From the NCBI GenBank assembly GCA_910578405.1, contig CAJTQO010000026.1, forward strand, positions 1-49,451: 49,451 nucleotides of DNA, in the 5' to 3' direction. This document shows, one piece after another, positions 16,901 to 24,487 of this stretch; within the stretch, counting starts at the first letter, position 1; each line of letters opens with the position of its first letter. The position numbers and the translations under genes are program-made. Under the pieces are notes generated by a model. That model did no database searches. It was not told the origin of the DNA and worked only from the letters and a program-made list of their open reading frames with translations. Origin of the DNA: an uncultured Lachnospiraceae bacterium (GTDB lineage Bacteria; Bacillota; Clostridia; Lachnospirales; Lachnospiraceae).

Positions 16901-18478
16901 CTGCTGCAGGCTGGCTTTTGCCTCCATCAGCGCATCCCGCTCCATCACAAGCCTTTCTCTCTGTGCGGCCAGCCCTGTTTCCGGCTCGTCACGCTGCTTC
17001 TCCAACTCCGCTTTTTGAATCTGCAGTTCTAATTTCTGATTCTCAATTTCCGCCTTCCGGTTCGCCGCTTCGGCTTTCTGGTTCTCCAGCTCGGCACGCT
17101 GACCTTCCAAACTGCCCCTGCGCTCACCCAGGCTGGCAATCAGTTCACCCCCCGACATGGAATTCTCATATTCCTGCAGTATCGAGCGTATCTCTCCGGC
17201 TGCATCCGGCGCCTCTTCATCAACTTTGCCCTGGATATATTCCACATTTTGCTCCGTGTAATTGGAGGCAAAATTCTCTGTGGCCTGGATGGCGGATATT
17301 TTACTGTCAATTTCTCCGATTTGGGCATCCGCCTGGGCCGTCATTTCCTCATCCTGGGCAAGCTGTGCGTCCAATAAGGCAATCTGTTCCTCCACTGCCA
17401 TAATCTGCCCTTCCAACAAGGCAATCTGTTCCTCCACTGCGGCGATTTCTCCCTCTTTTTGCGCAATCTGGCCATCCAGCTTCTCCATTTGACCGTTTAA
17501 GTCGCCGGAATTGCCTCCAAGGGAATCCTTTAGCTTTTTCTGGATTTCCTCCAGCAACATAATCTGTGCATTAATATTTATTTTCGCCGCTTCCAAATCT
17601 GCTTTTGCCGTCAAAAGCTCGGTTTCCATTTCCGCCAGTTGTTGGGTGACTTCTTCTTTTTTCTGCTCCAGTTCCCTTTTCCCATCCTCCAGCTTGCTTT
17701 TGTTTTCCTCCAGCTCCGCCTTTCCGTCCTCCAGTTCCTTCTTGGAGTCTTCCAGCTCTTTCTGCGCATCGGCCAGTTCCTTTTTGCCATCGGCGATTTC
17801 TTTCTTGCCATCCTCCAGTTCTTTCCGGCCATCCTCCAGTTCCTGTTCCTGTTCTTCCAATTCTTCATCTATGTAACCGAATACCTGCTTATTGATGGCA
17901 TTTATCTTATCCTGCCGGATAATAACATTGACGCTTTCCTCCAACAGCCCGGTTGCGCTGGCGCTGGCTACGCCTTCAATGCTTTCCAATTGCGGCACTA
18001 TGGTATTCTTGGCCAATTCGCTGACCTGCGCGTCCGTAGCCCCCTCCATGCCGATTGCCGCCACCATCACTGGCATCATATCCGGATTCAGTTTCATAAT
18101 AATCGGGTTTCCCACCGCATCGTCCCAATAACTGGAAATCTGATCCAGATTCTCCCGTATTTCCAAGGAAACCGCATTCATATCGGCGCTTTGGGCAAAC
18201 TCCAGGATTACCATGGAATAGTTTTCACTGGAAACCGAACTGATGCTTTCAATATTGCTTACTGTGGCCATAGATGATTCCACCGGCTTTGTCACTGCCA
18301 TCTCCACCGTTTCCGGACTCGCCCCTATATAAGTGGTCATAACAATCACATAGGGCAAGTTAATATTGGGCAGCAAATCGGTAGTCATCTTGGTCAACGA
18401 CACTATCCCCAGCACCACTGCCATGATTACCCCTACCAGTACAGTATAAGGTTTCTTTACGCTAAACTTCGCTATCAT
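13997..18478 (-). CDS. RND superfamily exporter with a long coiled-coil insertion
   Basis: A 1493-aa proton-driven exporter of the AcrB/MmpL-like resistance-nodulation-division type. The N-terminus (MIAKFSVKKPYTVLVGVIMA) and porter start (TDLLPNINLPYVIV, SPETVEMAVTKPVE) match the HAE family. The membrane core is clear: GLSLGVGMLVDNSIVVIENI, GITRQLFVDMGLTFGYSLV and, near the end, MLAGVIVNNGIVLVDYIN. Between about residues 203 and 660 an extra segment of roughly 455 residues interrupts the porter domain. It consists of heptad-like repeats such as ELEDGKKELADAQKELEDS and EEQIALLEGQI. Normal HAE pumps are about 1030 aa, which equals this protein minus the insert. No membrane-fusion protein or outer-membrane channel gene is nearby. 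Promoter and palindromic operator precede it; tetR follows. Confidence 0.93.
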   Translation of the reverse strand: MIAKFSVKKPYTVLVGVIMAVVLGIVSLTKMTTDLLPNINLPYVIVMTTYIGASPETVEMAVTKPVESSMATVSNIESISSVSSENYSMVILEFAQSADMNAVSLEIRENLDQISSYWDDAVGNPIIMKLNPDMMPVMVAAIGMEGATDAQVSELAKNTIVPQLESIEGVASASATGLLEESVNVIIRQDKINAINKQVFGYIDEELEEQEQELEDGRKELEDGKKEIADGKKELADAQKELEDSKKELEDGKAELEENKSKLEDGKRELEQKKEEVTQQLAEMETELLTAKADLEAAKININAQIMLLEEIQKKLKDSLGGNSGDLNGQMEKLDGQIAQKEGEIAAVEEQIALLEGQIMAVEEQIALLDAQLAQDEEMTAQADAQIGEIDSKISAIQATENFASNYTEQNVEYIQGKVDEEAPDAAGEIRSILQEYENSMSGGELIASLGERRGSLEGQRAELENQKAEAANRKAEIENQKLELQIQKAELEKQRDEPETGLAAQRERLVMERDALMEAKASLQQLREEIQAALEQNGIQIPDMDLDGMLRQLRDSLGPIDENLEKVDDGLTQLYKGNLQAATELANAQSKLDLGEMQVTLAEKQMETGEKQLESGQEQIDDAFKQLDDALEQLKEGEEQLDEGAEKLEEAREDAYAQADMKDILTVDTVKSLLAAQNFSMPGGYVTEEGIDYLVRVGDKPVTVEELAAMPILNPDMDGVDVITLSDVADVFMTDNSADIYTNINGSAGVLITLQKQTGYSTGDVSDKLKEKFEELTREQDGLSMIILMDQGIYIDMVMDSIASSLLFGALLAILVLILFLKDLRPTLIIAFSIPISLVTAIACMYFSGVTLNIISLSGLSLGVGMLVDNSIVVIENIYRMRSEGKGMREAAVEGAKEVAGAIMASTLTTVCVFLPIVFTEGITRQLFVDMGLTFGYSLVASLVVALTVVPAMASKMLSKTKEATKESRFFEALVTVYEKALRLSLKWKPVTLLMALALVGFSAALALSKGTAFMPEMESTQIMVTVSLPDGTPLEETGKVTDEIVERIRTIEDVVDVGAMASTSSMMMLTGGGNSSDNVTDLYITLREDKELTGEQLAKRIEGMMADMEEVELVINTSSMDMSALGGSGISIQVRGREIDTLQEIAGDVAAIVESTEGTAEVSDGMEDSTEELRIIIDRNKAIEHGLTVAQIFQQIAARLSDASSATTFETEIREYDVYVKSAEDIALTRETVKRIPIDVTKKDGTKEKVRLSEIAKFETKVSPDAVNRAEQNRYIGVTASIAEGYNVGLVSQELQERLKGYQLPDGYTLVFSGENETIMEAMEQLMLMLLLAVVFMYLIMVAQFQSLLSPFIIMFTIPLAFTGGFLGLYISGSEVSVIAVIGFVMLAGVIVNNGIVLVDYINQLREAGMEKKEAIVEAGRTRLRPVLMTAMTTILALSTMAFGHDMGAELSRPMAIVTIGGLIYGTVLTLVVVPCIYDIFKREKRAKDIG

Positions 18479-18540
18479 TGCTCTAACCCTTTCTTTGCTG
18501 TCTAAAGAGACGGTTCCATCCCTTTATCATAAAATCCCAA

Positions 18541-18568
18541 CAAACCGTCCGACCAGTCGGTCAGTTTG
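18541..18568. promoter_or_regulatory. Palindromic operator, probable TetR-family binding site
   Basis: Two 14-bp half-sites (caaaccgtccgacc and, on the other strand, caaactgaccgact) match at 11 of 14 positions. The centre lies between 18554 and 18555. The site falls just downstream of the -10 of the RND promoter, over the expected early transcribed region, a position suited to repression. Confidence 0.75.
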
Positions 18569-18579
18569 TTACGCTCCTT

Positions 18580-18608
18580 ATTATATGGCTTGTTCCCGGC
18601 TAAGTCAA
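18580..18608 (-). promoter_or_regulatory. Promoter of the RND-tetR unit
   Basis: TTGACT (18603-18608 complement), 17-nt spacer, TATAAT (18580-18585 complement). Confidence 0.8.
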
Positions 18609-18650
18609 GAAGGAAGGCAAGAAATTTTATGAAATAAGAATAAAGGCGCA

Positions 18651-18681
18651 GAAAAGAAAAACGGCGCCCAACAGGGCGCCT
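18651..18681 (-). terminator. Terminator after the HAD phosphatase gene
   Basis: On the minus strand GGCGCCCTGTTGGGCGCC forms a GC hairpin, followed by GTTTTTCTTTT. It ends the minus-strand transcript of the gene at 18712 and insulates the RND promoter. Confidence 0.8.
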
Positions 18682-18711
18682 TTGCCGCATCATTGAAAAA
18701 TGGGGGAAGAA

Positions 18712-19608
18712 TCAGATTACATGTAATATTTCCCGCAGACCGTACGCCACACCATCCTCCCTATGGCTCCTGGTGATATAATCTGCCGCTGCTTTGCATT
18801 TGGGGGAAGCATTTTCCATGGCTATGCCGCAGCCTGCAAAGAACAGCATGTCCACATCATTGTCAGCATCCCCAAATGCGGCTATCTCCTCCCGGCGCAG
18901 CCCAAGCCGTTCCATAATATACTTTACGCCGGAATGCTTGCCAGCGTCCTGATAAGATATTTCAATAAGCTGTGGGATAGATGAAGTAATGTAAATTTCC
19001 TCCGCACATGCCTCTATGGCCTGCCATATGTCGCTTTGCCGCTCCCTGTGGCTTACGACGATATCCATACTGTCCATTTCTTTGCGGTGCGCAAGGATAA
19101 AGGCGCGGATATCCTCTACCAGGTTCCTCGTGCGTTTTATGTATTCCACAGCCTGGGGCGTTGCCCCGAATGCCGCTGGGTTTTCCACATACGCCCTATC
19201 CGCGTATGCCGCTCCGTCCACAAAAGCTTCGTACGTGATGCATTCTTCCAACGCGGCCTCTTTTCCCGTATCCGCCTTTGAACTTCCATACCAGGAAGCC
19301 GTTGCCTCCAGAATGGCCATAATGTCTTTTTCCTTCAGCAGATAACGGCAGAGACATTTCCCGGTGGGGACATGGTACATGGCTGCGCCGTTTCCTGTCA
19401 CCGCATATTCAATCCCTGGCAAATTCAGGATGTCCTGCGGCAATGTGGCAAAAGACCTTCCGCTTGCCACCACAATATGCACGCCGTTTGCCATTGCCTG
19501 CAGCAAAGCGTTCCGGTTCCCTTCCGATAAACGCCCCTGTCCGTCTAATGTTGTCCTGTCTAAATCCAATGCCACACACCTAATTTTCCTCATTGTCACT
19601 GCTTTCAT
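18712..19608 (-). CDS. Cof-type HAD phosphatase
   Basis: A haloacid-dehalogenase-fold phosphatase of the Cof/YbiV group, likely acting on sugar phosphates, nucleotides or pyridoxal phosphate; the substrate is not predictable. Motif I is CVALDLDRTTLDG near the N-terminus. Motif II is HIVVASGRSF. The C-terminal motif is AAFGDADNDVDMLFFAG with the Cof-type cap between. The motif I spacing DxDRT matches active members. The start at 19608 is preferred because AAGGA lies six bases upstream and the N-terminus then fits the family; the longer frame would overlap the upstream hydrolase by 140 bp. The chosen start overlaps that gene by 29 bp, so the two are probably translationally coupled. 298 aa. A terminator follows at 18651-18681. 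Confidence 0.93.
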   Translation of the reverse strand: MKAVTMRKIRCVALDLDRTTLDGQGRLSEGNRNALLQAMANGVHIVVASGRSFATLPQDILNLPGIEYAVTGNGAAMYHVPTGKCLCRYLLKEKDIMAILEATASWYGSSKADTGKEAALEECITYEAFVDGAAYADRAYVENPAAFGATPQAVEYIKRTRNLVEDIRAFILAHRKEMDSMDIVVSHRERQSDIWQAIEACAEEIYITSSIPQLIEISYQDAGKHSGVKYIMERLGLRREEIAAFGDADNDVDMLFFAGCGIAMENASPKCKAAADYITRSHREDGVAYGLREILHVI

Positions 19609-20797
19609 CCCCGTTCCTTTGGGCATCCGCTCCGGCTTCAACCCTGTCCGTTCCCGCTTTTTCGTCTTCCTCTGTGTCCTCTTCGTTTTCCAAGCTGTCA
19701 GCGTTTTCTTTTTCTGCATACTTATCCATAAACGCTATTACTTTACTGCGGTAACTTTCCGGATCCACCATATTGCTGGTGGCATGGGCGGCGCGTTTTA
19801 CAATCAGCAGTTCTTTCTCTGCCACACATGCTTCATAATTCTGGCTGCTCATCTGCGTAGGCACGAAGGTGTCCGCACCGCCGTGGATAAACAAAACCGG
19901 AATCCGGTTTGTCCGCATACAGTCAAGCGTGCTGCACTCTTTAAATCCAAAACCGGCCCGCCGTCTGCATATCCGGTCAGCCACATTCAAAATCGGGAAC
20001 CGTGGCAGATAGAAGCCGGACTGCAAAACACTGGCAAAAATATCCCATGGGGAAGTAAATGCGCAGTCCGCAATAATGCCTTTCACCTGCTTTGGCAGTT
20101 CCAGCCCTGTCGCCATCAGTACCGTGGCGCCGCCCATGGATATCCCGGATAAGAAAATTTTGCATTTCCCCTGAAAACGTTTTGCTATGTATTCTGTCCA
20201 CTGTTTCAAATCATAGCGTTCTTTTACGCCAAAACAGATATATTCCCCTTCACTTTCCCCATGGCTGCGCTGATGAGGCGCCAAAAGATGGTATCCCTGT
20301 TCATGATAAAACCGGAACAGACCGGAAAAATCGCCATAACCGTCATTACGGTATCCATGCATCAGAATCAGCGCCCGGTCCGATTCCTCTTTCGCCGGAA
20401 GATAATAAGCCAAAAGCCGCAGTCCGTCATGGCTTCTCATCGTAATGCGTTCCTTTTCCTGCGCCCAAAACCATTGTTTCCCCGTTTCCACCACATCAGG
20501 GAAAGCTTCAAACCCAAGCCCTTTTTCCTCCCCGTATTCCTGGGGTTTTCTTCTTTTTTCAAACATTTCCTTCATCTTCGGGGCAAGCTGCCAAGCTACC
20601 TTACGGGCAAACTGCCAGGCGTGGGGCCGAAGCCCCTTTTTCCTGCGGCTGTTGTCCCGCAAAACCGCCGTTTCAAACAATACCCGGGAAAGCGCGTAAA
20701 CCGGCGCGATAATTGCCCCCGCGCCAAGCCCTGCCACCCCAAACCGTTTTACGTGGGGCGGACGGCATCTTCCCACTCCGTTCTTATTCCTTTTCAT
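19580..20797 (-). CDS. Alpha/beta hydrolase, membrane-anchored
   Basis: A serine hydrolase of the YqkD/BAAT-like alpha/beta family. An N-terminal hydrophobic segment (GVAGLGAGAIIAPVYALSRV, about residues 20-40) probably anchors it. The oxyanion region is LILMHGYRNDGYGDFSGL. The nucleophile elbow is SGISMGGATVL. The acid lies in FIHGGADTFVP and the catalytic histidine in RAAHATSN. The tail after residue 365 is strongly acidic (ENEEDTEEDE) and probably disordered. At 405 aa it is longer than a minimal hydrolase because of the anchor and the tail. The physiological ester or amide is unknown. It overlaps the start of the HAD phosphatase gene. Confidence 0.92.
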   Translation of the reverse strand: MKRNKNGVGRCRPPHVKRFGVAGLGAGAIIAPVYALSRVLFETAVLRDNSRRKKGLRPHAWQFARKVAWQLAPKMKEMFEKRRKPQEYGEEKGLGFEAFPDVVETGKQWFWAQEKERITMRSHDGLRLLAYYLPAKEESDRALILMHGYRNDGYGDFSGLFRFYHEQGYHLLAPHQRSHGESEGEYICFGVKERYDLKQWTEYIAKRFQGKCKIFLSGISMGGATVLMATGLELPKQVKGIIADCAFTSPWDIFASVLQSGFYLPRFPILNVADRICRRRAGFGFKECSTLDCMRTNRIPVLFIHGGADTFVPTQMSSQNYEACVAEKELLIVKRAAHATSNMVDPESYRSKVIAFMDKYAEKENADSLENEEDTEEDEKAGTDRVEAGADAQRNGDESSDNEEN

Positions 20798-20942
20798 TTA
20801 CCTGCTTCTCCTATTTTCCATCCAATCAAAGCCTTTTGGCTCCCGTCTCCCACAGCGCCCCATCCTATGGCTCGCCTGCCCATACTGTCCTGCCCTTCTT
20901 ATTCTTATTTTGAGCCTCTCCCGCACAATCTCCGTTATCTGC

Positions 20943-21221
20943 TTATCTGCGCCCCCATAATTCCGTTTGGGACTCATACTGGCCGTTCATCCAGTCTATC
21001 GCCTGCTCAAGTCCGTGCTGGCTTAAAGGAAACTCATTCCTCAACTTCCGCTCCTTAGGCGTCTTCCCATAACAGAAAGGCTCCGGCCAGAGAATCACCT
21101 CCAGGCAGCTCTCCTCCCCTGTCGTTTTTTTCCGCAGCATATACCGCATCCCATCCATGCTTCCGGTATAATCTTCTTTTTTTACATAATTCAAAACCTG
21201 GAACTTTTCTTTCTCTATCAT
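20943..21221 (-). CDS. Small conserved hypothetical protein
   Basis: A 92-aa soluble protein with a proline/aromatic core: KKEDYTGSMDGMRYML, then LEVILWPEPFCYGKTP, then LEQAIDWMNGQYE. This pattern (short protein with YTGS..GMRY, a WPEP motif and a terminal DWLN/DWMN helix) is one I associate with small Clostridia proteins of unknown function that are sometimes mis-annotated as acetyltransferases; that recollection is not verified. No strong ribosome-binding site is visible before the ATG (GGGGGC only). It sits between the alpha/beta hydrolase and the chemoreceptor on the same strand, with 145 and 174 bp of spacing, so it may have its own transcript. Confidence 0.75.
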   Translation of the reverse strand: MIEKEKFQVLNYVKKEDYTGSMDGMRYMLRKKTTGEESCLEVILWPEPFCYGKTPKERKLRNEFPLSQHGLEQAIDWMNGQYESQTELWGRR

Positions 21222-21395
21222 GCCAAGCCCCCACCCTGTCCTTGTCTGGCTTCTCTATTCTTTCCCTCATACCACTGCGCGGCTTTTCTTTCTTTGCTTT
21301 CTCATAGTGAATCCCCACAACAGACTTATCCGCCAAAGGCAATGGCTTCCGGCCAGGCAAGCAATATCCCAATACCATGCCGGATATTTATCATT

Positions 21396-23108
21396 TTACA
21401 GCCTGAACTGGCCTATGCTCTTTTGCAGCTCATCGGCAATCCCTTTAAGCTGTCCTGCGCTGGCGGATATATCCTCCACAATAGCCGTCGTCTCGGAAAC
21501 CGACGCTGCTGTTTCCTGTGTAGACGCTGCATTCTGCTGCGCGATGGCGCTTAGGTTCTGCACCCCGTCCACCACCTTGGCCCTGGCCTGATCCAATTTC
21601 TCCGTCTGGTCCGCAATGGCCTGGATGCTTATAATCGACTGGTCTATCCCTGCTTTCACTCCGCTAAACGTCTCTTCCGATTCATGCACTTTTTCCGTCT
21701 GCCGGCGTATGATTTCCCGTACCCCGTCCATAGTCTCCACCGCCTCTTCGGAATCATGGAGCAAGGATTTGATAATGGACTCTATCTGTCTGGCCGACTC
21801 ATCGGACTGCTCCGCCAGTTTCTGAATCTGCCCTGCCACAACTGCAAAGCCCCTGCCTTGCGCGCCTGCCCTGGCCGCCTCTATGGTGGCATTGAGGGAA
21901 AGCAGGCTGGTTTCTTCCGCAATGGATGTAATCAAATCTGTAGCTTCCCGGATTTTCAGCGCCGATTCGTTTGTTGTGTTGGTCTGCTTATAGATAACCT
22001 CCATCGCGTCCATCACCTTTTCATTAATCTCCCCTAATTCCCGCATAATCATAGTGGCGGCGTCGCTGGCTTCCTTAATCTGATTGGAACTCTCCGCCAG
22101 TGTGCCAACTTCCGCATTCGTATCCTCCACCATGTTCCCCATAGCTACGATATGCTCCGTAGCAGTCTGCGTCTCCTGCGCCTGGAACGTTGCCCCGGTG
22201 GCAACCTCCTCCACAGCCTTGCCTACCTGCGCCACCGTCTCTGCCGTATTGGACGCTTTGGCGCTTAGCATCCTCACTTCCTCATAAACCTCCCCGCATT
22301 CCTCCGTAATCTTGCTAATCAAAGTCACCAGTTCCTTCTTCAGCTTTGCCACGGAAACGGACAAGTCACCAACCTCGTCTTTTCTTCTCATGCTCCGGCT
22401 GTCAATTTCAACCGTCAGGTTCCCTTTGGAAACTTCGTTTACCGCTGACACCCCGGCCCGTATCCCTTTTACGATATTGTTTGCAATCACCCAAGCCACA
22501 CAAATAAGAACGAGAACCGTTCCAAGGATAATATACAACAGCCGCATAAGAATGTCATGTATTACAGCCTCTGCCGCATCCTGGCTGATGCCAGTGAAAA
22601 CCATGCCCACCGGGCTATTGGAACCGTCATTATATAATGGCACATAGCAGGCAAAAAATTTCTCCCCTGCCACGTCCACATTTTCCGCAAAATAATATTC
22701 CCCTCTGCCCAGCACTGCCGCCGTCACTTCCGGAGCCGCCTTTGTCCCAATGGGACGTTCCCCCGTCTGCGACTTTACGGAAGTCATATACCTGGTATCC
22801 CCGAAAAATACAGTTACCTCCATCCCTGCCTCCCCTTTTACCTCATCTGCAAGCAAGGTGGTGCTTTGGGATATATTAATCAAATCCCCTTTCCACATAT
22901 CCCCCTGTTCATCCACCCAAAAATCCCCGCTTCCTTCCAGGCTGATAGCATCCCTTATGGAAATGGCAGTCGCTTTCATCCCCTTTTCAATCGAATCTGT
23001 CATTGCAACCATAATCGCTCCAGAACCAACTACATAAGTAACCACCGCCAGGCACAGCAATGGCAAAACCACAAGCAGCAGCATCTTCATTTTCAGTTTC
23101 AGTCTCAT
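21396..23108 (-). CDS. Methyl-accepting chemotaxis protein, membrane type
   Basis: A transmembrane chemoreceptor that signals through CheW/CheA. Membrane helix 1 is about residues 8-31 and helix 2 about 188-210. The external part between them looks like a single Cache domain (MEVTVFFGDTRYMTSVK, GRGEYYFAENVDVAGEKFFA, YVPLYNDGSNSPVGMVFTG), a fold that binds small organic ligands. HAMP follows (AGVSAVNEVSKGNLTVEI), then the long coiled-coil signalling domain with the hairpin tip region IAEETSLLSLNATIEAARAG. The 570-aa length is normal. AGGG precedes the ATG within ggagggaagcagg. The ligand is not predictable. No other che gene is in the window. Confidence 0.94.
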   Translation of the reverse strand: MRLKLKMKMLLLVVLPLLCLAVVTYVVGSGAIMVAMTDSIEKGMKATAISIRDAISLEGSGDFWVDEQGDMWKGDLINISQSTTLLADEVKGEAGMEVTVFFGDTRYMTSVKSQTGERPIGTKAAPEVTAAVLGRGEYYFAENVDVAGEKFFACYVPLYNDGSNSPVGMVFTGISQDAAEAVIHDILMRLLYIILGTVLVLICVAWVIANNIVKGIRAGVSAVNEVSKGNLTVEIDSRSMRRKDEVGDLSVSVAKLKKELVTLISKITEECGEVYEEVRMLSAKASNTAETVAQVGKAVEEVATGATFQAQETQTATEHIVAMGNMVEDTNAEVGTLAESSNQIKEASDAATMIMRELGEINEKVMDAMEVIYKQTNTTNESALKIREATDLITSIAEETSLLSLNATIEAARAGAQGRGFAVVAGQIQKLAEQSDESARQIESIIKSLLHDSEEAVETMDGVREIIRRQTEKVHESEETFSGVKAGIDQSIISIQAIADQTEKLDQARAKVVDGVQNLSAIAQQNAASTQETAASVSETTAIVEDISASAGQLKGIADELQKSIGQFRL

Positions 23109-23262
23109 TCCTGCTTCCCTCCAATCATTTTATAACATTTCGTGAAAACTGCACTGTCACGCCATCACCAAACTTTATATGTATGCATGATGTTTTAATT
23201 ATATTACATTTCACAAAAAATAGAAATAGAAAATAAAAAAACCTATACATCCATAAATACGC

Positions 23263-24084
23263 CTATTTTCGCCTGCCCATGCCTGTTAAAAAATCCAAAA
23301 CCCGTTCCTTAAAGTCTTTTGCTTCTTCATACGCTGCATGGCCAAGGCCATTATAAACAAACAACTCGCTCTGACTGATTTTTTCGGCAATTGAAAAAGC
23401 GGCCGCCGCTCCAACAATTTTATCGCAGTCCCCACCGATTACTAAAGTGGGGCATACTATTTTGTCCAATTCCATATAAGCATTATGGCTGACGCAGGAA
23501 GCTGCCTGTATGAGAAAGCGCTTAAAGCTTTTAGGCTTTCCTATTCTCCCAATGAGCGGATAAATTCGCCGATACTTTTTCAAGTACCTTTCCGAATATG
23601 ATTTTTCCGCTGTATCTATCATCAAATCCTTATAATTTCCCTGCCTTGCCATTTCAATCCAACCGCCGACTTCTTTTTTTATCATCTCATTGGGCTTTGC
23701 GCTTGTCACCGCCAAGATAAGCTTGCTGACCAAATGAGGATAATCAATCGCAAGATACTGCGCTATCATGCCGCCTTGCGATATGCCTAAAACATCTGCC
23801 TTTGAAATGCCAAGAACAGTCATGGCTTCTGCATGGTCTTTTGCCATTTCCCTTGTAGAATATCCCTCTTGCAAATGATTTTTCCGACTGAAAACATACA
23901 CGGTAAATTCTTTTGCGTATATCCTATACATTATCGAAAAAGCAAGAGCCATTCCTTTTACCGTAGACAGTCCATCTCCCAATCCAGGCAGCATTATAAG
24001 ATTTTTATTTCCATTCCCAAAAGATATGTAATCCATTTCAGAATTTCCAACGCGGACACTTCCATTGTGGGCATGATAAAACAT
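23263..24084 (-). CDS. Alpha/beta hydrolase
   Basis: A cytoplasmic alpha/beta-fold hydrolase of the proline-iminopeptidase/lactonase-like group. The oxyanion strand is NLIMLPGLGDGLSTVKG. The nucleophile elbow is DVLGISQGGMIAQYLA (Ser near residue 116). The acid is probably in VIGGDCDKIVG and the catalytic His in GLGHAAYEE. A helical cap lies between about residues 140 and 205. No signal peptide. At 273 aa it is of ordinary size. The codon use is more AT-rich than that of its neighbours, which might point to a separate origin. Its substrate is unknown. It sits alone, between the chemoreceptor and tRNA-Pro, with ggagg just before the start. Confidence 0.9.
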   Translation of the reverse strand: MFYHAHNGSVRVGNSEMDYISFGNGNKNLIMLPGLGDGLSTVKGMALAFSIMYRIYAKEFTVYVFSRKNHLQEGYSTREMAKDHAEAMTVLGISKADVLGISQGGMIAQYLAIDYPHLVSKLILAVTSAKPNEMIKKEVGGWIEMARQGNYKDLMIDTAEKSYSERYLKKYRRIYPLIGRIGKPKSFKRFLIQAASCVSHNAYMELDKIVCPTLVIGGDCDKIVGAAAAFSIAEKISQSELFVYNGLGHAAYEEAKDFKERVLDFLTGMGRRK

Positions 24085-24163
24085 AACCTCCTCCTTTACT
24101 TTACGTTTCCTGCTGAAACCGCTTTATGATAAATCCTTGATTGGAAGCCCAACTCCCAAATAC

Positions 24164-24212
24164 AAAAAGATACTGGAAAGCCCTTAAAAATCAAACTTTC
24201 CAGTATCTTTTC
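24164..24212 (-). terminator. Terminator downstream of tRNA-Pro
   Basis: A perfect 16-bp stem (arms 24165-24180 and 24197-24212), followed on the minus strand by TTTTTG. It starts a few bases after the tRNA. Confidence 0.85.
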
Positions 24213-24217
24213 CTTCA

Positions 24218-24290
24218 TCGGAGTGACAAGACTTGAACTTGCGGCCTCTACTTCCCTAAAGTAGCGCTCTACCACCTGAGCCACACCCCG
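24218..24290 (-). tRNA. tRNA-Pro (anticodon AGG)
   Basis: Cloverleaf on the minus strand: acceptor CGGGGTG/CACTCCG with discriminator A (the proline-type acceptor), D-stem GCTC/GAGC, anticodon stem CTACT/AGTAG around loop TTAGGGA, T-stem GCAAG/CTTGT with loop TTCAAGT. The wobble base is A34, so the anticodon is AGG (codon CCU), where bacteria normally have UGG, GGG or CGG. All invariant positions are present, so it looks functional. CCA is not encoded. Confidence 0.9.
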
Positions 24291-24323
24291 GCACCTGATT
24301 ATCAGGTAAAAACTACATTTAAT

Positions 24324-24352
24324 AATTTACTATAAATGTATGAATTTGTCAA
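24324..24352 (-). promoter_or_regulatory. Promoter of tRNA-Pro
   Basis: TTGACA (24347-24352 complement), 17-nt spacer, TAAATT (24324-24329 complement). A short palindrome, acctgataatcaggt, lies in the leader just before the tRNA. Confidence 0.7.
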
Positions 24353-24461
24353 TATATATTTTTGAATTGAAATGGAACTTAGAAGTCCAGCAAATAATGC
24401 TCTATACTATCCAATCACAGAATCAAAATTACACAGGAAATTGGAATTTCCTGTAACGCAA

Positions 24462-24487
24462 AGCAAAAAGGAGGGCCTCAGCCCTCC
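24462..24487 (-). terminator. Terminator containing the stop codon of the hybrid kinase
   Basis: On the minus strand GGAGGGC, loop TGAG, GCCCTCC, then TTTTTG. The TGA stop of the kinase (24478-24480) is in the loop. Confidence 0.85.
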
